From Adiantum capillus-veneris (lineage: Eukaryota > Streptophyta > Polypodiopsida > Polypodiales > Pteridaceae), in assembly GCA_014529385.2 (NCBI GenBank), contig CM043944.1, forward strand, positions 71,827,384 through 71,891,383: a stretch of 64,000 nt of DNA, written 5' to 3'. How positions within the stretch are numbered: the first letter of the stretch is position 1; every line of letters starts with the position of its first letter. The translations under genes were made by a program, and so were the position numbers. Shown piece by piece: positions 1-13,921 of the stretch. The notes beneath the pieces were generated by a model. The model made no database searches and was not told the origin of the DNA. It saw only the letters and a program-made list of their open reading frames with translations.

Positions 1-1343
1 TCTCTTCAGTCCAATCACTCAATTTTATCTCCATTATGTACCCAAACAACTTAGCCATAAGAGACCTAATCATTATAGTCTGGTAGTCATTTACATTCTT
101 TACATCCCCTTCTTTATGCAAAGGCTTGACCCAATTAGTACTCCAATCACAAGGCATACTATGTTGAAGTGCAAGGTTGAACATATCGCACACCCACTCA
201 TGTGTAAAATCTCCCGTCTATTTAATCATTTCCGGCTTGATACCTTGAAGATCTCCGGCTTTGCAAGTGGCCAACTTTTCAAGCCGACCGATCACATCCT
301 CGATAGTAAAAAAGAGGGCATACATGGGAGTGAACCATAAAATGGCAACTTTCCAGCATTTAGTTGCTTATATAGTTGCCTACAATGTGTGTACACATCC
401 ACAAGACTCAAGTTACCATAACTCTTAACCCGCTTGCCTCTCAAGTTTCTCCAAAATCTTCCACATGCACGTGCATTTTCTTGGACTTGAAAAAATTGAT
501 GCTTTACTTACCATCTTCTTCTCTTCTTTTGAATCAATGCCTTGTATGCATGCAAATGGCTTTGATAGTTGTTTTTGTCCATAGTTGCATCAAGCTTTAT
601 TAAGGACTTTCGAGCATCTTGACATTCTTTATCAAACCACCTTTTGAGTGATCTATCTTTGTTGATACCATGGACATGCTTTATGGCAAAGTACTCTTAG
701 GCACAAGAACAAAGAACTTTCTTGAAAGCTTCCCATTTAGTTTCGAACGGTGTGTCATATCGAAGCTTTGTCATCTTTAACTTTTTCTCAACCATTTTAA
801 TATACATTGATGCACGTTTGAAATCCATACAAAGTGATGACTTCTCTTCCCTTTGGCTGAGATTATCATACTTAGTTGCTTCTCTACATGCAAGGTCAAT
901 ACATAAGGTTTGATGGTTTGATTCCGGGGTCCATTGGCCAAGCGTAAAACTCTTTAGGCGATACATGATGGCTTCGGAGAGTAACATATAGTCAATCACA
1001 CTATTCCCATTATGTTTTTTAAATGTAAATCCATCAATTCCACTCCACAAAGATACACCATTGGCAATGAGCATACTCGGGCTATTGCACATGTGTAAAA
1101 GTAACTTTCCATAGTGATCCGGCTCTTTTTATCCATTGAAGTATGATCATACAAGTGAACTTCCTCCAACTCCCTTGAAATGTATGGCATATTAAGTTAA
1201 TGAGTATCATGTTGCAATGTTTTTGTGCAAGCATTTGTAGTCTCAAAGACAATAACATCACCTTTGCCTTTAAAATAAGCAATGTCCTTTAAAGTAAAAA
1301 AATGGCCGATCTCTATCCATGCAAGCATAAAAGGGGGAATCAG

Positions 1344-1345
<2 letters not shown>
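1..1345 (-). pseudogene. LINE ORF2 relic: endonuclease C-terminus, linker and start of RT
   Basis: Read on the minus strand from about 1345 down to base 1, broken frames give a LINE ORF2 product. First come endonuclease-family remnants (FKGKGDVIVF near 1270, then SVIDYMLL and WTPESNH near 950-1010). Next is a linker with KRWFDKECQDARKSL near 605-660, and then the opening of a reverse transcriptase (NWVKPLHKEGD, then YQTIMIRSLMAKLFG) at 1-130. The final endonuclease motif reads SNH where SDH is usual, so a catalytic Asp appears lost. Stops and frameshifts break it, and it runs off the left edge. It is a dead copy; the LINE assignment is firm, the exact clade is not. Confidence 0.75.
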
Positions 1346-1430
<85 letters not shown>

Positions 1431-1458
1431 GTAGAGAGAGAGAGAGAGAGAGAGAGAG
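1346..1458. repeat. (TA)n then (GA)n microsatellite
   Basis: About 80 bases of alternating TA are followed by about 27 bases of alternating GA. Open frames here encode only Tyr-Ile or Arg-Glu repeats and are not genes. Confidence 0.97.
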
Positions 1459-1979
1459 GTGAGCTTGCAAGGGCACCTCTATTCTAGAGTGGACATATTG
1501 AATGATCAACCAGTGGGGAAAATAAGGGCACTCCCCCTCTATTTACAGGAAGGGGGACATGGTTGTCCGACTCCGTCCTAAGTCACCGATTGCCCATAAA
1601 TCAGAATATGAAGTCGTAGTTGTGAAATAGGGTGCCTTATTGAACTGAGCCAAACTAAATCTGGTAGATGTCCAAGTCCCAATCTGAGGAGAATAGGTTC
1701 GCAATTCTAGGCATAGCCACAAAGGCCTCACTCCTTGGATTTAAGCATAAACCTAGGAGATGACCTACCAAAAATAACAACAGCTAACTTGAGACTTTTC
1801 ATTAGTGTATGTTGACTGTGCTACGGATGCACTCAAATGTTCGCAGTATGGGCAATTAAAGTTCAGAAATGAAAGGTGAATTGTAATAAAAGACACTGAA
1901 TATCAATGGAAATTTTGGTGTTAGTTAAGAAAGCCAGAGCCTGTAATTATTGTTATTCGAGAAACTCACGACTGAGGCT
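1459..1979. other. Unassigned stretch between the two LINEs
   Basis: No coding match, repeat or RNA gene recognised. It may include the edge of the downstream LINE, whose 5' boundary I cannot fix. Confidence 0.4.
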
Positions 1980-2385
1980 TGCTGCTGTTGCTTCTTCCGC
2001 CCCGCAGCTCCTCCCCTCGCTCTATACCCTCTCCCACCCTGGCCCTTACCCCCTGCTACCTCCTCCCTCTCCCATCGCGTTGCGCCCGCCCGCCCGCCCG
2101 CCCGCCGCCCCCACCCCCTCCCTTGCCTACGTGCAGCTCTCGCTGCTTCCCCCTAACGCTGCCCCTAGCCTGCCGTCAACATGCCCGCCTCTTTCACTTC
2201 CACCCACCCCGTCAACTTCCCCCCCTCAATCCCGTCAGAGATATCCCCCCTCCCCTTCTGTTTTTGGCCCCCTGCTGGCTGCCAGTTCTTGCCTAATAAT
2301 TCTCGAATTGGGGGGTTTCGGCTCTTCAAGGATTCGGCGTTTCGTCCTCGCCTACCGAACTCTTCTTGTTAGCAGTAGACACAGA

Positions 2386-4124
2386 ATGGCGGTTTTTGCT
2401 CCATTCCAGAGGGACTCTACAGAAGCCCTCTCGCCCGACACCGCGGAGCCGACCCTTCGACTTGCTCTCTTGCTAGAAGAGCAAGGGAGCTTGATGGCCG
2501 AAGTGGAATGCTTGCAAGCCACTTCAGTTATTTGCAAGATCATTCGCACTCGGCCCAGTCGAGGCGAGGTTCGGGATCTACTTCAGGCCCGCTTTCTCTC
2601 CGATGTGGGCAATATCACCGATGTCCAAATCCTCTAGAGAGGGTACTACCAGATAGAGTTTGAGTCTCCAGAGATGACGACCAAGGTGATTCTGATATGC
2701 CCGCTCGGCATCCGAGCAGCTCCAGCTTACTTTAGACGATGGCATCATGGTTTTGACCCTACTACAGATGTGCTTGAGGAGTCGTCTGCCGACTTGCCGA
2801 TTTCGGTCTGCTTCCCAGGCCTGAGGCGAGAGTACCTCCCTCTTCTCCCCATGATTGGTTCCATGTTCTGGACAGTTCTAGAGTCTCCGCACATTGCAGC
2901 TTCAGTTGTGGCCAAGACTGCAGGTTTACCTATTGTGCGGTTTCTTGTTTGAGACACACACTCCCTCTTGAGAGTGGTACTACTGCCTCGGGTGAGTGGG
3001 GGTTGGATTAGACAGAGTGTGGAGTATTCGGGTCTCCTGAATCAGTGTTTCATTTGCAGACAGATGGGCCATTTGGCAAATCCTTGTCCTTGCAGGAGAT
3101 CTCGACCCACAGCGAATGCGCAGCCTCCCAAGGTCGAGCATGCTTAATAGCTAAATACACAGGACGCACAGGCTGGTACCTCGACAGAGACCAGCGATCA
3201 GGCAGCTGACAGTTGGCAGCAGATGCCTGGCCGTCGTCGACAAGGGTGGGCTGGCCCCACTGCTCCCCCTGGTGGCCGACCTCCTGTAGCTCAGCAGCAC
3301 TGGGTTCCGACAAGGAACTGTTTTGACCCCCTTCAGCAAGACCCGCTTGAGGAGGCCCCATCCACTTCAGTTCCTCCGCCTCCACCCTCTCCTCCCTCAG
3401 ACGCTGCCGCTCCGCCTCCCCCGCCTCCTCCCTCTCCTCCACCTCCACCCCCGCCTCTCGTCCCTCCTCTCTCCACGGTGGGGCCCACAGCCTCATCTCC
3501 CCATTCCTCCTCCACTCCTCCTCAAAGCAAGAGAGTGGACACGCGTCTACCGCGAGGCGATCTCTTGGTAGTTCTTTCGATACGAGCCGTGTGGCTCGAG
3601 AAGGACAACCCCATATAAGGCCGCCTTTTCTGGTGCAGACTTCTCCTTTTGCAGCAATCCCTAGAGGTTTGACTAGCTTTGACATTCGCAGAGTTTGGCA
3701 CTTCTTCAACTACAGCTTAACACGGTTCCAGGGTGACTCTTCTCCTGACCCGGAGGAGGCTCGCTTTCGAGTCCACGTCCTCTTTCTTGCAGCTCGAGGC
3801 ATTGAGACTTTGGACACAGCGGTAAGTTTCTCCTTCCCACTGTGCGGTAGGGATCCTACAGAGTGGACCCTGCACGCAGTTCTTGACGGCTCCAGATTCG
3901 GGCTACCGAGTTCTCACACCACACAAGGGGACTTAGGGGTGACAGATTTAGGACAGACACTTTGGCCTCTTGCCAAGTTTAGCGTGACGCCACCGAATGC
4001 AATGGGTTGGAGGCACATTGTGGTGCATTTGATTGCTGACACTCAGAGCCCTCCTTGCTATGTATTTGTACATGAGGATTCTTGGACAGAGGATGTAGCC
4101 CTACAAGCTGCACGCTCGGCTTGA
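2386..4124 (+). pseudogene. LINE ORF1: nucleic-acid-binding protein with CCHC zinc knuckle
   Basis: The likely start is ATG at 2386 (MAVFAPFQ). One frame continues through a TAG at 2635 and a TGA near 2950 to a CCHC knuckle (CFICRQMGHLANPC) starting at 3046. The N-terminal part resembles the DUF4283-type gag-like domain of plant LINE ORF1 proteins, which bind LINE RNA. After the knuckle comes a proline-rich stretch (about 3320-3480) and a further open stretch at 3591-4124 containing SFDIRRVWHFFNYSL, probably the C-terminal part in another frame. The two early stops and the frame change make it non-functional. Confidence 0.6.
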
Positions 4125-4254
4125 GCCTGGGTGGGATAGTCACTCCATACGCGCTTGTCTAGAGGTCGTTCGGATGCGGATTACTCCCCATCCAAACCGG
4201 CCTCAAAGATAGCGAGGTTTGCTGTTGCAGCATCTGTTTTCTCTCACTGACTTC

Positions 4255-4995
4255 ATGAGGATCATCTTATGGAATGTGTAGGGACTAAGAGGGCCCCAGT
4301 TTCAGTGTCAGAGGGGTTGGTTGTGTTAGGAGCTTCAGCGATGCCTTGTGGGTGGTGAGATTGATATTCTTATGCTACATGAGCATCATCTGTGTGAGAG
4401 CCGCATTAGACGGTGTGGTGAGATTTTGCATGGTAGCCTATGGGACTTTTTGTTTAGCTGCATTTGGACTTGGAGGCATCCAGGGAGGGGTATGTATGAC
4501 TATTGTGGATTCTTTGCAGCAGGCCATTGCGGGCAAAGTATTATTATACCAGGTAGAGCTCAATGGATTACTATGTAGGTTCAGGGTTGCCTCATGGGTT
4601 TCCTGAACATTTATGCACCCAATGTGGCAAGTGCACGGGAGTCTTTGCTACATGCAGAGCAGTGGTGTGTTGGAGGGGACTTCAACGTTTTGGAGCACTC
4701 AGGTTTTGTGAGACCCCATGACAACTTGGTTTTCTCTCGTTCTGATCGCAAAGTTGGAGGAGTGAATCTATCTAGGATAGATCGCTTCTATGCTATTGAC
4801 CGCATTTGTGACTCGGGTGGGTCAGTTTGCATCTTGGCTGGGACATCCTTTTCGGACCATGCACCAGTGATCCTCACAGTGATAGATAGACAGAGGAGCA
4901 GCATCATGATGCTACACATCCTTGAGAGGATCTTGCTGGACTCTGAGCTCAGAGAGCGAGTGGTAGCTCTTTGGACAGAGGGCTTGGACATGTAG
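4255..4995 (+). pseudogene. LINE ORF2 endonuclease domain (EEP family)
   Basis: ORF2 opens at ATG 4255 with MRIILWNV, the usual first strand of an L1 endonuclease, but the next codon is TAG. Further motifs are in shifted frames: DILMLHEHHLC near 4366, GFLNIYAPN near 4597, CVGGDFNVLEHSGF near 4670, SRIDRFY near 4780 and SFSDHAPVIL near 4850. These match, in order, the DNA-nicking endonuclease of non-LTR retrotransposons. The GDFN and SDH catalytic motifs survive, but stops and shifts break the frame. Confidence 0.75.
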
Positions 4996-5249
4996 GACTC
5001 TCTTGTGGATAGAGTGGCCTTTGGACTTGCTCATCTTAGTCGGTTCTTTCTTCAGGAGTCTACGGCCCACCTGGCTGTAACGAGAGAGGAGGAGCAGCCT
5101 CTTCGACATGGCATTGCTTCCTTGTAGAGGATGCAAGAGTAGCACCTAGACAGTCCTTGGTTGGAGGAGCAGTTGTAGCAGGCTCGCCAGGAGCTTGCTA
5201 GCCCAGAGCAAAGGCGTCATGAGTTTCCTTTCATCGACAGGCATCTCAG

Positions 5250-6355
5250 TGGACCGAGGTGGGTGACAGAGTGACGGGGGCATTCTTTGAGAGAGTGAGA
5301 CCCCGGCATGCGCACACTAGTGTCAGCCAGTTGAGGAGGCCTGACGGGTCAATTGCTTTAGAGCCAGAGGATATGCATGCAGTTGCTACTGACTTTTACC
5401 GTGACCTGTTGTCAGCAGAGCGTCAGGATGCATGCAAAGAGCTTGCAGGTTTGGGCACAGATGCCTTGTCTTGTGATTGAGGAGATGTGCCAGAGGCTTG
5501 AGCTGCCTTTTCAGCTAGAGGAGCTCCACGTGGCCCTCCGAGCACTTCCTTGTGGTAGCTGTCTAGGTGAGGATGGTTTGACTCCCAGGTTTTCTACTGG
5601 GACTTGCTTGGCTTAGTACATCTTACACACAGAAGAGATCCGTGACAGCATGAGTGAGGGCTTCATTTACCTCATTCTCAAGCAGGGTGGCTCCTTGGAT
5701 GAGATTCAGCAGTGGCGGCCCATCTGGCATCACCATCCTTAACTCAGTCTACAAAATTCTTGCCAAGGCTCTGAGTTTGAGGATTCAGCCACTGCTAGAG
5801 AGCATTATACATGGGACTGTGACAGGTTTTTTCAAGGAGCACAATATCCTTGACAACATCTTTACTTCTTGGGAGGCATGTGCCCTCGCCCGCCTCCGTG
5901 GTGAGGATCTGGTGATACTTCTTCTCGAATTTGAGAAGGCCTACGATAGAGTTGACCGGGACTTTTTAGAGGGCACTCTTCGCAGGATGGGCTTCTCAGA
6001 TGCCTGGATTAGAGGTGTGTCATCTCTTTACAGACGTGCACACAGTCAGGTGCTTCTAGCAGGAGTAGAGGAGATTGTTTCATGCTTACATTTTTTGTTA
6101 GACAGGGCTGTCCTCTTGCCCCCTTCCTCTTTTTGTTCTATGCTGAGGCGAGCAGATTTTTGATTTCACAGCAGGTTGGTTTACGTGGCTTAGCACTCCC
6201 TATTCGGGGCAATGAGCTACTGGATGCTGAGTTTTCAAACAACTCAGCTTTGTACTTGGAGGGCCAGGAGGCCAACCTACACAAGGCCCTTGAGACCTTT
6301 TGTTGTGCATCAGGTGCATTGCTCAACTGGAGGAAGACTGTCACAAGACGGGCAC
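5250..6355 (+). pseudogene. LINE reverse transcriptase, catalytically dead
   Basis: The order of motifs is that of an L1-type RT: a linker (VSQLRRPDGS), SVYKILAKALSLRI near 5750, EFEKAYDRVD near 5930, FVRQGCPLAPFLF near 6090 and SALYLEGQEANLHKA near 6240. Motif A normally reads DFEKAYD; here the first Asp codon is GAA (Glu). Motif C normally reads F/Y-ADD; here it reads FSNN (TCA AAC AAC near 6234), so both catalytic Asp are lost. A frameshift near 6085 separates motifs A and B. The frame ends at LLNWRKT, where foreign sequence begins. Confidence 0.75.
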
Positions 6356-6359
6356 CACG

Positions 6360-6770
6360 TGCAATTAGAAAAGAACAGATTGAACAGACTTTTAGCACTT
6401 CAACAACAACTGAACTGAAAGAGAGAGAGAGACGACACGTGACAGGGAGTGGCGCCCCTTTCTGTATCTCTTCATATTGCATCAACACAGTACAAGCCGG
6501 TACTCCAGACTCGGCACTTCTCCAAGAAGCATGCGAGAGAATGAGCCCTAACCTCATATTTAAAGGCCCTTGGCTTGAAAAGCAGTTACAGTGAAAAGCC
6601 TTCAAAACTCAAAAGCTTCTGGTCCAAAAAGCAATGCCAAAAGCTGCCAGTGTAATTTACGGAAATCCGTACAGCCTGCCACGTCATCAGTCAGCGCAAA
6701 ACGCGGAAATTCGTACAGCTTGCCATGTCAGCATGTCAACGCAATTTTCAAAAATCTGCCACGTCATCAG
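6360..6770. repeat. Segment interrupting the LINE RT, with internal degenerate repeats
   Basis: LINE coding text stops at LLNWRKT (about 6350) and resumes near 6771 with FYFNPLCHLGPMKLLQ-like text. The intervening 400 bases have no LINE motif. They hold a short GA run (6420-6432) and, at 6659-6782, about three degenerate copies of a 40-45 base unit built on GGAAATTCGTACAG and TGCCACGTCATCAG. This is either an inserted small element or replacement of the RT thumb region. No clean terminal repeats or target duplication were seen. Confidence 0.4.
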
Positions 6771-8345
6771 TTTTTGCGTGTGTCTGGATCCTGCTTTATT
6801 TTAATCCTTTGTGTCACTTGGGGCCCATGAAACTCCTGCAGAGCAGCCAGGTAGAAAGGCTGATCAGGAATTTCCTTTGGTCAGGGCACAATACTCAGAT
6901 AGCCCGGGCCAAAGCGGCCTGGCATGTCATCACTCTTCCTTGTTCTTAGGGGGGGGGGGGGGGGGGGTTGGGGATCATAGACCCAACACAGTAGAGCAGA
7001 GCCCTTCTTGGGAAGTTTGTTGTTAGAGAACTGCTTCCAGGGGAGGAGCCATGAAGGAGTTTTTGCTTCAGCGGCTTAGAGCTAAAGTGCCCCAGGTTGG
7101 AGGCCCTTGGAGACCTTCCACCAGATGGATTTTCATAGAGATGTGCAGAGTTGGTTTGAACAGACTAGAGGACCGTTTTGCTGTGAGCCTGCTTCGCTCC
7201 TAGGAGCAGTTGCGGAGAGGCTTGGAGCAGCACCAGCCTACTTGCACAGAGGAGCACCTGAGACAGCCCCTTGTTTGGAACCCCATGGTGAGCACTCAGA
7301 GAGGCCACTTGGTTGGTAGTAGGCCTCATGTTTCTTGGGGTCCCATGGCAGAGGGTCCAACACGCACTTTAGGTGACTAGCTATAGTTGTCAGGTTTGTC
7401 AGAGGAGCTTCAGAGCATTCAGCTATACAGGGCCTGAGAGGGGTGCAGATCATGTGTCGGGACATGACAGAGGCAATACCAGTTGAGTGGCTTACACCTC
7501 TCGAGTCAGCAGCGCCCAGATGGATGGGGGCCTTCACGCGACCGGAGGTCCTCATCGCAGTTCGGGCTTGCTGAGAGACTGTACCCTCCATGTTTTTCGA
7601 GCTACATGGCAAGGGTCGATTACACAGAGTCTTAGTAGAGGCCCCACAGGTTGCACAGTGTTGTTTTCAGAGGATCCGAGTTGTGGGCATCTGTGGGAGG
7701 ACTTGTGTCATAGATCCTTACCCAGCAGCTCTTGAGACAGGCCACTGGAGGCTGTGGGTTTGGGAGAGATGTCCACTGGCACGAGTGCAGTGGGATCCTA
7801 GAGAGTGGTTTTGGAGGGACCCTTTCTCCTCAGCTGACCATCCAGGTGTCCCTTTCTTTCAGTATAGTGTTCGATTGGGACGTCGCATACTGGCAGCACG
7901 AAGGGAGGCTCGTCCTGCTGCAGCACCTCATTGGCAAGAGGAGGGTCTCACAGCTAAGTTCTTGACAGCTTTTTCGGCGAGGTGGTGGGATATTAGACAA
8001 CCGCGGTGAGCCACGTTGTTCCAGTGGCTAGTTGCACATATAGCTACATCACTGGGGAGTTGGCTTGTACATAGTGGCCTTTCGGCAGCATGTGCAGCTT
8101 GTGACCATCCTTTGGAGAGTCAGCGTCACCGTCTCTGGGACTGCCATATGGCACAACAAGTTTGGCTTCGGGTCCTTCGGCTAATGCCAACTCTTTCCAC
8201 AGCACGGCAGTACACTTGGGGGGCAGCTGCTTGGTCCACCCGCACGGGCCCTGCATTAGAGTTTGAGCTATCCTCCACCAGCAGGATGATAGTGATACAG
8301 GGGGGTCGACCTACACTCCAGCCTGCTACTACAGAGCTTACTCTA
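6771..8345 (+). pseudogene. LINE ORF2 C-terminal region with zinc-binding domain
   Basis: The text resumes with MKLLQSSQVERLIRNFLWSG near 6830 and then AKAAWHVITLP, typical of the end of plant L1 RT. After the poly-G run come weakly conserved frames and, near 8090-8190, CAACDHPLESQRHRLWDC followed by AQQVWLRVL. The latter matches the cysteine/histidine zinc-binding domain at the C-terminus of plant LINE ORF2. Stops and shifts are frequent. The product would be the tail of a reverse transcriptase and is not functional here. Confidence 0.65.
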
Positions 8346-8790
8346 TAGGAGTGGCGTAGTGAGAGAGAGGAGTGTTGGGAGCTCGTCTATGGCCTGACAC
8401 TCTGGTTCATCTGATGGGCCTGCTGCTTCCGCATCTTTGAGGCTCGCCTTGTGCCACCAGCAGAGACTGTTTGAGATTTTTGGCTAGAGCTGATCCATAC
8501 TCTCAGGGGACAGTTCGAGAGACTCCAGGGCAGCTTCGACCGCATACGGGAACGTAGAGAGGCGTTCCTTCGACTCTGGCGCCCTGGGCCTTTCTTCACC
8601 GTGGTCCAGGGTGTGCTCAGATGGCACTACTGTCCACCTGTGCCGCTTTTCCCTCTTCCCATCTCCTGATTTAGTCTCATTGTACATATGCTTTTTTTTC
8701 ATTGGGAGAGTCTCCCCTTATGATTGTTGTAGCCCTCTCTAGTAGAGGTGGTTGTAGCCCTATGGGCAGTTTCATTAACTAACAGAAGGA

Positions 8791-10624
<1,834 letters not shown>

Positions 10625-11699
10625 GGAGACAACATACAATTACATTCAATACTTCAATGGCCTTAAGCAAAGCAATATAGTAGTGTGAACGGCCCTTTTG
10701 AAGCTGCTACCTTCTTTTGAGTCACTACCTTCCCTAATTACCTGATTTTAGCATGTGAAGTATGGTGAAAGAAATGTAATGGCTTGATATGGTATCAGCC
10801 TTATTGTTGTGAGGTCTAGGCTCCATGAGTGCTTGTGTAGTCTCTATGTTACGCTTGTGTATTGCTGAATCTAGCGGCAATGATTTATGTGTGCGCGTGA
10901 AATCAAGTCCTTACACAGGTAACATTATTCATGCACAATTGGAGAACTAAATAGTGGACTCTGTTTGGCATCATGTTTAAGTGAGATGTTTTCAGGATCC
11001 TTGTGGCTTTTATTATAGAGTCACCGACAAATTGTCAAGTCTAAAGGTATCTCAATGATGTTAGTGAAAGATTGACTTTAAATGTCGTGTATTGGTATGG
11101 GATGGCTGTGGATTTATACGGACTTGTGTAAAAAGCCACATCATGTCAGTCAGGCTTCTTTAGATGCCATGCTGAACATCATTTAGTAGACTGTTTCGAG
11201 GCTCAAGCAATCCATGGGCTAAACTTTTGGGGGGTGATTTGATGGTGTTTGTGTGAGCTTTAAAGGCATGTGATGTGATTAGATAGCATTCTAAAGGCTT
11301 GCATGAAGAAATGATCAGCATTGGTAAGACTGCTGTTGCATTGTCAAAATTGTCTAACCGTGGGTTGTGGAAGGAGGTCTCTCGTTGAGAAATTATTAAT
11401 GTTGCTTATGGTTCACATTTTGGTCCAGTAATTTGGCATTATGTGAAAATGGTAGAAAACTTGCGGTCCCAACATCGGAAAAAAGAGTGTCATTTTGTCG
11501 AATGTGGCACCTTTTTTATTATGCCAAAGTTGTTCTGAAGAGCATAAAATCCCTCTTATCAAAACATAAGCATCCTTGCCAAGAGATGTAGAGGGCTAGA
11601 AAATGTTTCCTTTCAGCTTAAGCATTGCCCCTTGAATTGCCATAGCTTCTTTTTGAGCCAAGTGTAACGAGTAGAAAACATAAATAATATAGGTGAAGA
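10625..11699. other. 3' untranslated region and downstream flank of FKF1-like gene
   Basis: No coding potential recognised. The first few hundred bases are presumably 3' UTR of the FKF1-like gene. I cannot place the polyadenylation site with confidence. Confidence 0.5.
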
Positions 11700-11700
11700 G

Positions 11701-11701
<1 letters not shown>

Positions 11702-11741
<40 letters not shown>
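11702..11741. repeat. (CT)n microsatellite
   Basis: Twenty CT units in an otherwise unassigned flank. Confidence 0.95.
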
Positions 11742-11744
<3 letters not shown>

Positions 11745-13100
11745 AGAAGTGGGGCTTAGTACCCTTTGAATTACTGAATGTAATTAAAAGCCGAAAGACT
11801 CATTGCAACGATAAATACATGTGTTTGGCTCTCATATCATCTAGTTCTTATCCTCATGCTAGATGCACCAATCTCTCAACCTTCTACTATTTGCAATGGA
11901 AGAACCGATTGACGAGGATGTAGCAATTGCTAGATTCTATGCCATAGGGGCAAATAATAATGCCCCAGTCCATAGGTTCTTTGGACAAGGGGGAACGACA
12001 TCACATTACCCTCCTGATCCAGAACATCATGACTCTATATATACCTCTTTTTATAGGTAGACATAAGGCCTCTAATTTGTAGTTATACTCTACACATCAA
12101 AACTATACATTGCCTCAGCCCCTTTGTCTCCTAAACTTTTGGAGGTGAAAATGGAGATAATGTTTTTGTAATGCATTAGGCTTCTATTTACTTGAGGCTG
12201 TGTATGCTTTGGAAGATAAATTTCTATTTTTAGAAGAGAAGGAAGCTACATGCAAAGAGCATAAATTAGAATGAAAAAAGTTGAAGGTTCATGTTGGGGA
12301 AAAGGAAGGCACACGAGTGATAAATGGACTCATTTGAAAACACTATAAGCCCTTTCTCCCTTCTTCTCTAAGGCATGCTTTAAAATGCCAAATAGGCCAC
12401 TAGAATTGTGGACTACTTTCAACTTACCAAAAACTCCCCCAAAACGCTTCATTGAGGCTGCCATAATCGCATCCATGTATGTCTACATTAATAATGGGTA
12501 AACAACTAGTTTTTACTTAAGGGGCTACTTGGCTTCTCTCCTTTAGCTTGCCAATCGAAGACACTAGACCGCACACATTGGAACACTAGTCCAATAATGG
12601 AGCTTGTTATTAGGTATGCCCAAAAGTAGACGTTTTTTTTTTTTTCACAATTCTAGTGAGACCACACACATTGGAACACTACGTCCAATAACAATTGCCA
12701 AAACACATTATTGGGTAGGCCCATGACTTTGTTGATGTACATGTTGGTTTGATTAGTGAGCCATGTTAAATATTCATTCTTTTAGAAAATGACAATCCGT
12801 GAAGGTTATTGGTCAAGGGGTAGAGGATCTAGACCCTTCATCTGTTGCCCTTCGTTGTTGCAGCCGCTGACGGATTGACGACAACTCAACAGACGAAAAA
12901 TCAATGCCTGCAGACCAGTAATAGCCTCCCAAATCAGCAATGGGAATTGCACCTGCACCTGACACCTCAGCACACATAATTCGAAGTAATCAATGGGAAA
13001 AGTAGCGACAACAATGTGAATCTCTGCAGGTGAACCAATAATACAGTACTCTGAAGCCTACACAGTGTACCTGGCCCCCCTCCCAGCAACCTTGACGGTT
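11742..13100. other. Unassigned intergenic sequence
   Basis: No gene recognised. A motif containing CACACATTGGAACACTA followed by GTCCAATAA occurs twice, at about 12572 and 12665, suggesting a small old duplication. The open frame at 12967-13347 (minus) has no recognisable domain and overlaps the inverted repeat at 13101, so I do not call it. Confidence 0.4.
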
Positions 13101-13215
13101 GGGAAAGGTCATTTAACAATTCCCATAATATTGATTCCCACCATGGCTCCCGGACTCTACCGGTCGCCATGTGGTCGTCAGTATTATGGAGAATAGTCAT
13201 TAAATGACCATTCCC
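13101..13215. repeat. Imperfect inverted repeat (hairpin-forming)
   Basis: The left arm, 13101-13133, begins GGGAAAGGTCATTTAAC. It pairs with the right arm, 13179-13215, which ends CATTAAATGACCATTCCC, around a spacer of about 45 bases. A transcript could fold into a long imperfect stem. It could be a foldback element remnant or a small-RNA precursor; the sequence alone does not decide. Confidence 0.55.
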
Positions 13216-13921
13216 TACCCCATCACTTCCAACAACAAAACATTGAAATTTGAGATGATATAGGCGATCACAAATTATTCTTTCATTCATTCTTTCCTTT
13301 GCAAAATGGCCTACTCTTGTGGAAATCCTCCCTCTGCGGAGAGGCAATGGTTTACTTTTGTCCTTCTCTTCTTCACTTAAAAGAAGGGTGCATTACATTT
13401 TGATGATGTTTTTATTAAACTCAACAACCTTGGAATCAAACAAATAAAAATCTGAAGTATGATCATCCTTCTATAAGCAAGGCAGTGTAAAGGAGAACTC
13501 AAGAGTTTGGTGCCTTTTTTGCCCCCCAAGAACCTTACAATATGTAAGGGTTTCATGCTCTAAAGAGAGATGATAGTCGAATTAGAGATTCTTATGCAGA
13601 TTCTCCTTGTTTTGAGGACTCGAGCTGCTCTACCCTCCTCTATCTCAAGGTGGTGCAAGGATACTCTAAGGTGGCCAATTGCATTCTAACACCATGTCAT
13701 AGGAATTCCTCCATGAGTCAGGGGCTCTCGATGAATCCATCCTCAGCATAGCCTCTTTGGAGGTAGAGGACAATGCCTCCACGAGCATACGCACTATCAT
13801 GCGGTATTTAGGGTTTGCTGGGGAACATCCTCACCATCACAATGTCCTATGATCGCTATATCAAAGTCTAGTTGTGAGCTGTGGTCATGTGAGGCTTACT
13901 TATCAACGATAAGATCTGTCT

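Larger units (their letters stand above)
1980..8790 (+). mobile_element. Degenerate L1-type LINE (plus strand)
   Basis: Order on the plus strand: C-rich 5' region (1980-2385), ORF1 with a CCHC knuckle (2386-3200), proline-rich and C-terminal ORF1 part (3220-4124), endonuclease (4255-4980), reverse transcriptase (5250-6350), late RT part (6771-7020) and a reverse-transcriptase-type zinc-binding region (8000-8340). That is the plan of a plant L1 LINE. Many stops and frameshifts, altered RT catalytic residues, a poly-G run at 6950-6967 and a foreign-looking segment at 6360-6770 show it is inactive. The 3' end is estimated at 8790 from the last LINE-like text; no clean poly(A) tail or target duplication was found. 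It lies in the apparent intron of the FKF1-like gene. Confidence 0.8.

Noticed and set aside
1302-1509. Open frames with Tyr-Ile and Arg-Glu repeats
   Set aside because: They are translations of TA and GA microsatellites. The same applies to Leu-Ser/Arg-Glu frames at 20056-20410, 25307-25715, 52315-52589 and 59935-60172.
1906-2385. N-terminal extension of the LINE ORF1 frame from ATG 1906
   Set aside because: Low-complexity proline/serine text from a C-rich 5' region; the ORF1-like text begins at ATG 2386.
12967-13347. 126-aa minus-strand frame
   Set aside because: No domain, and it overlaps a non-coding inverted repeat.
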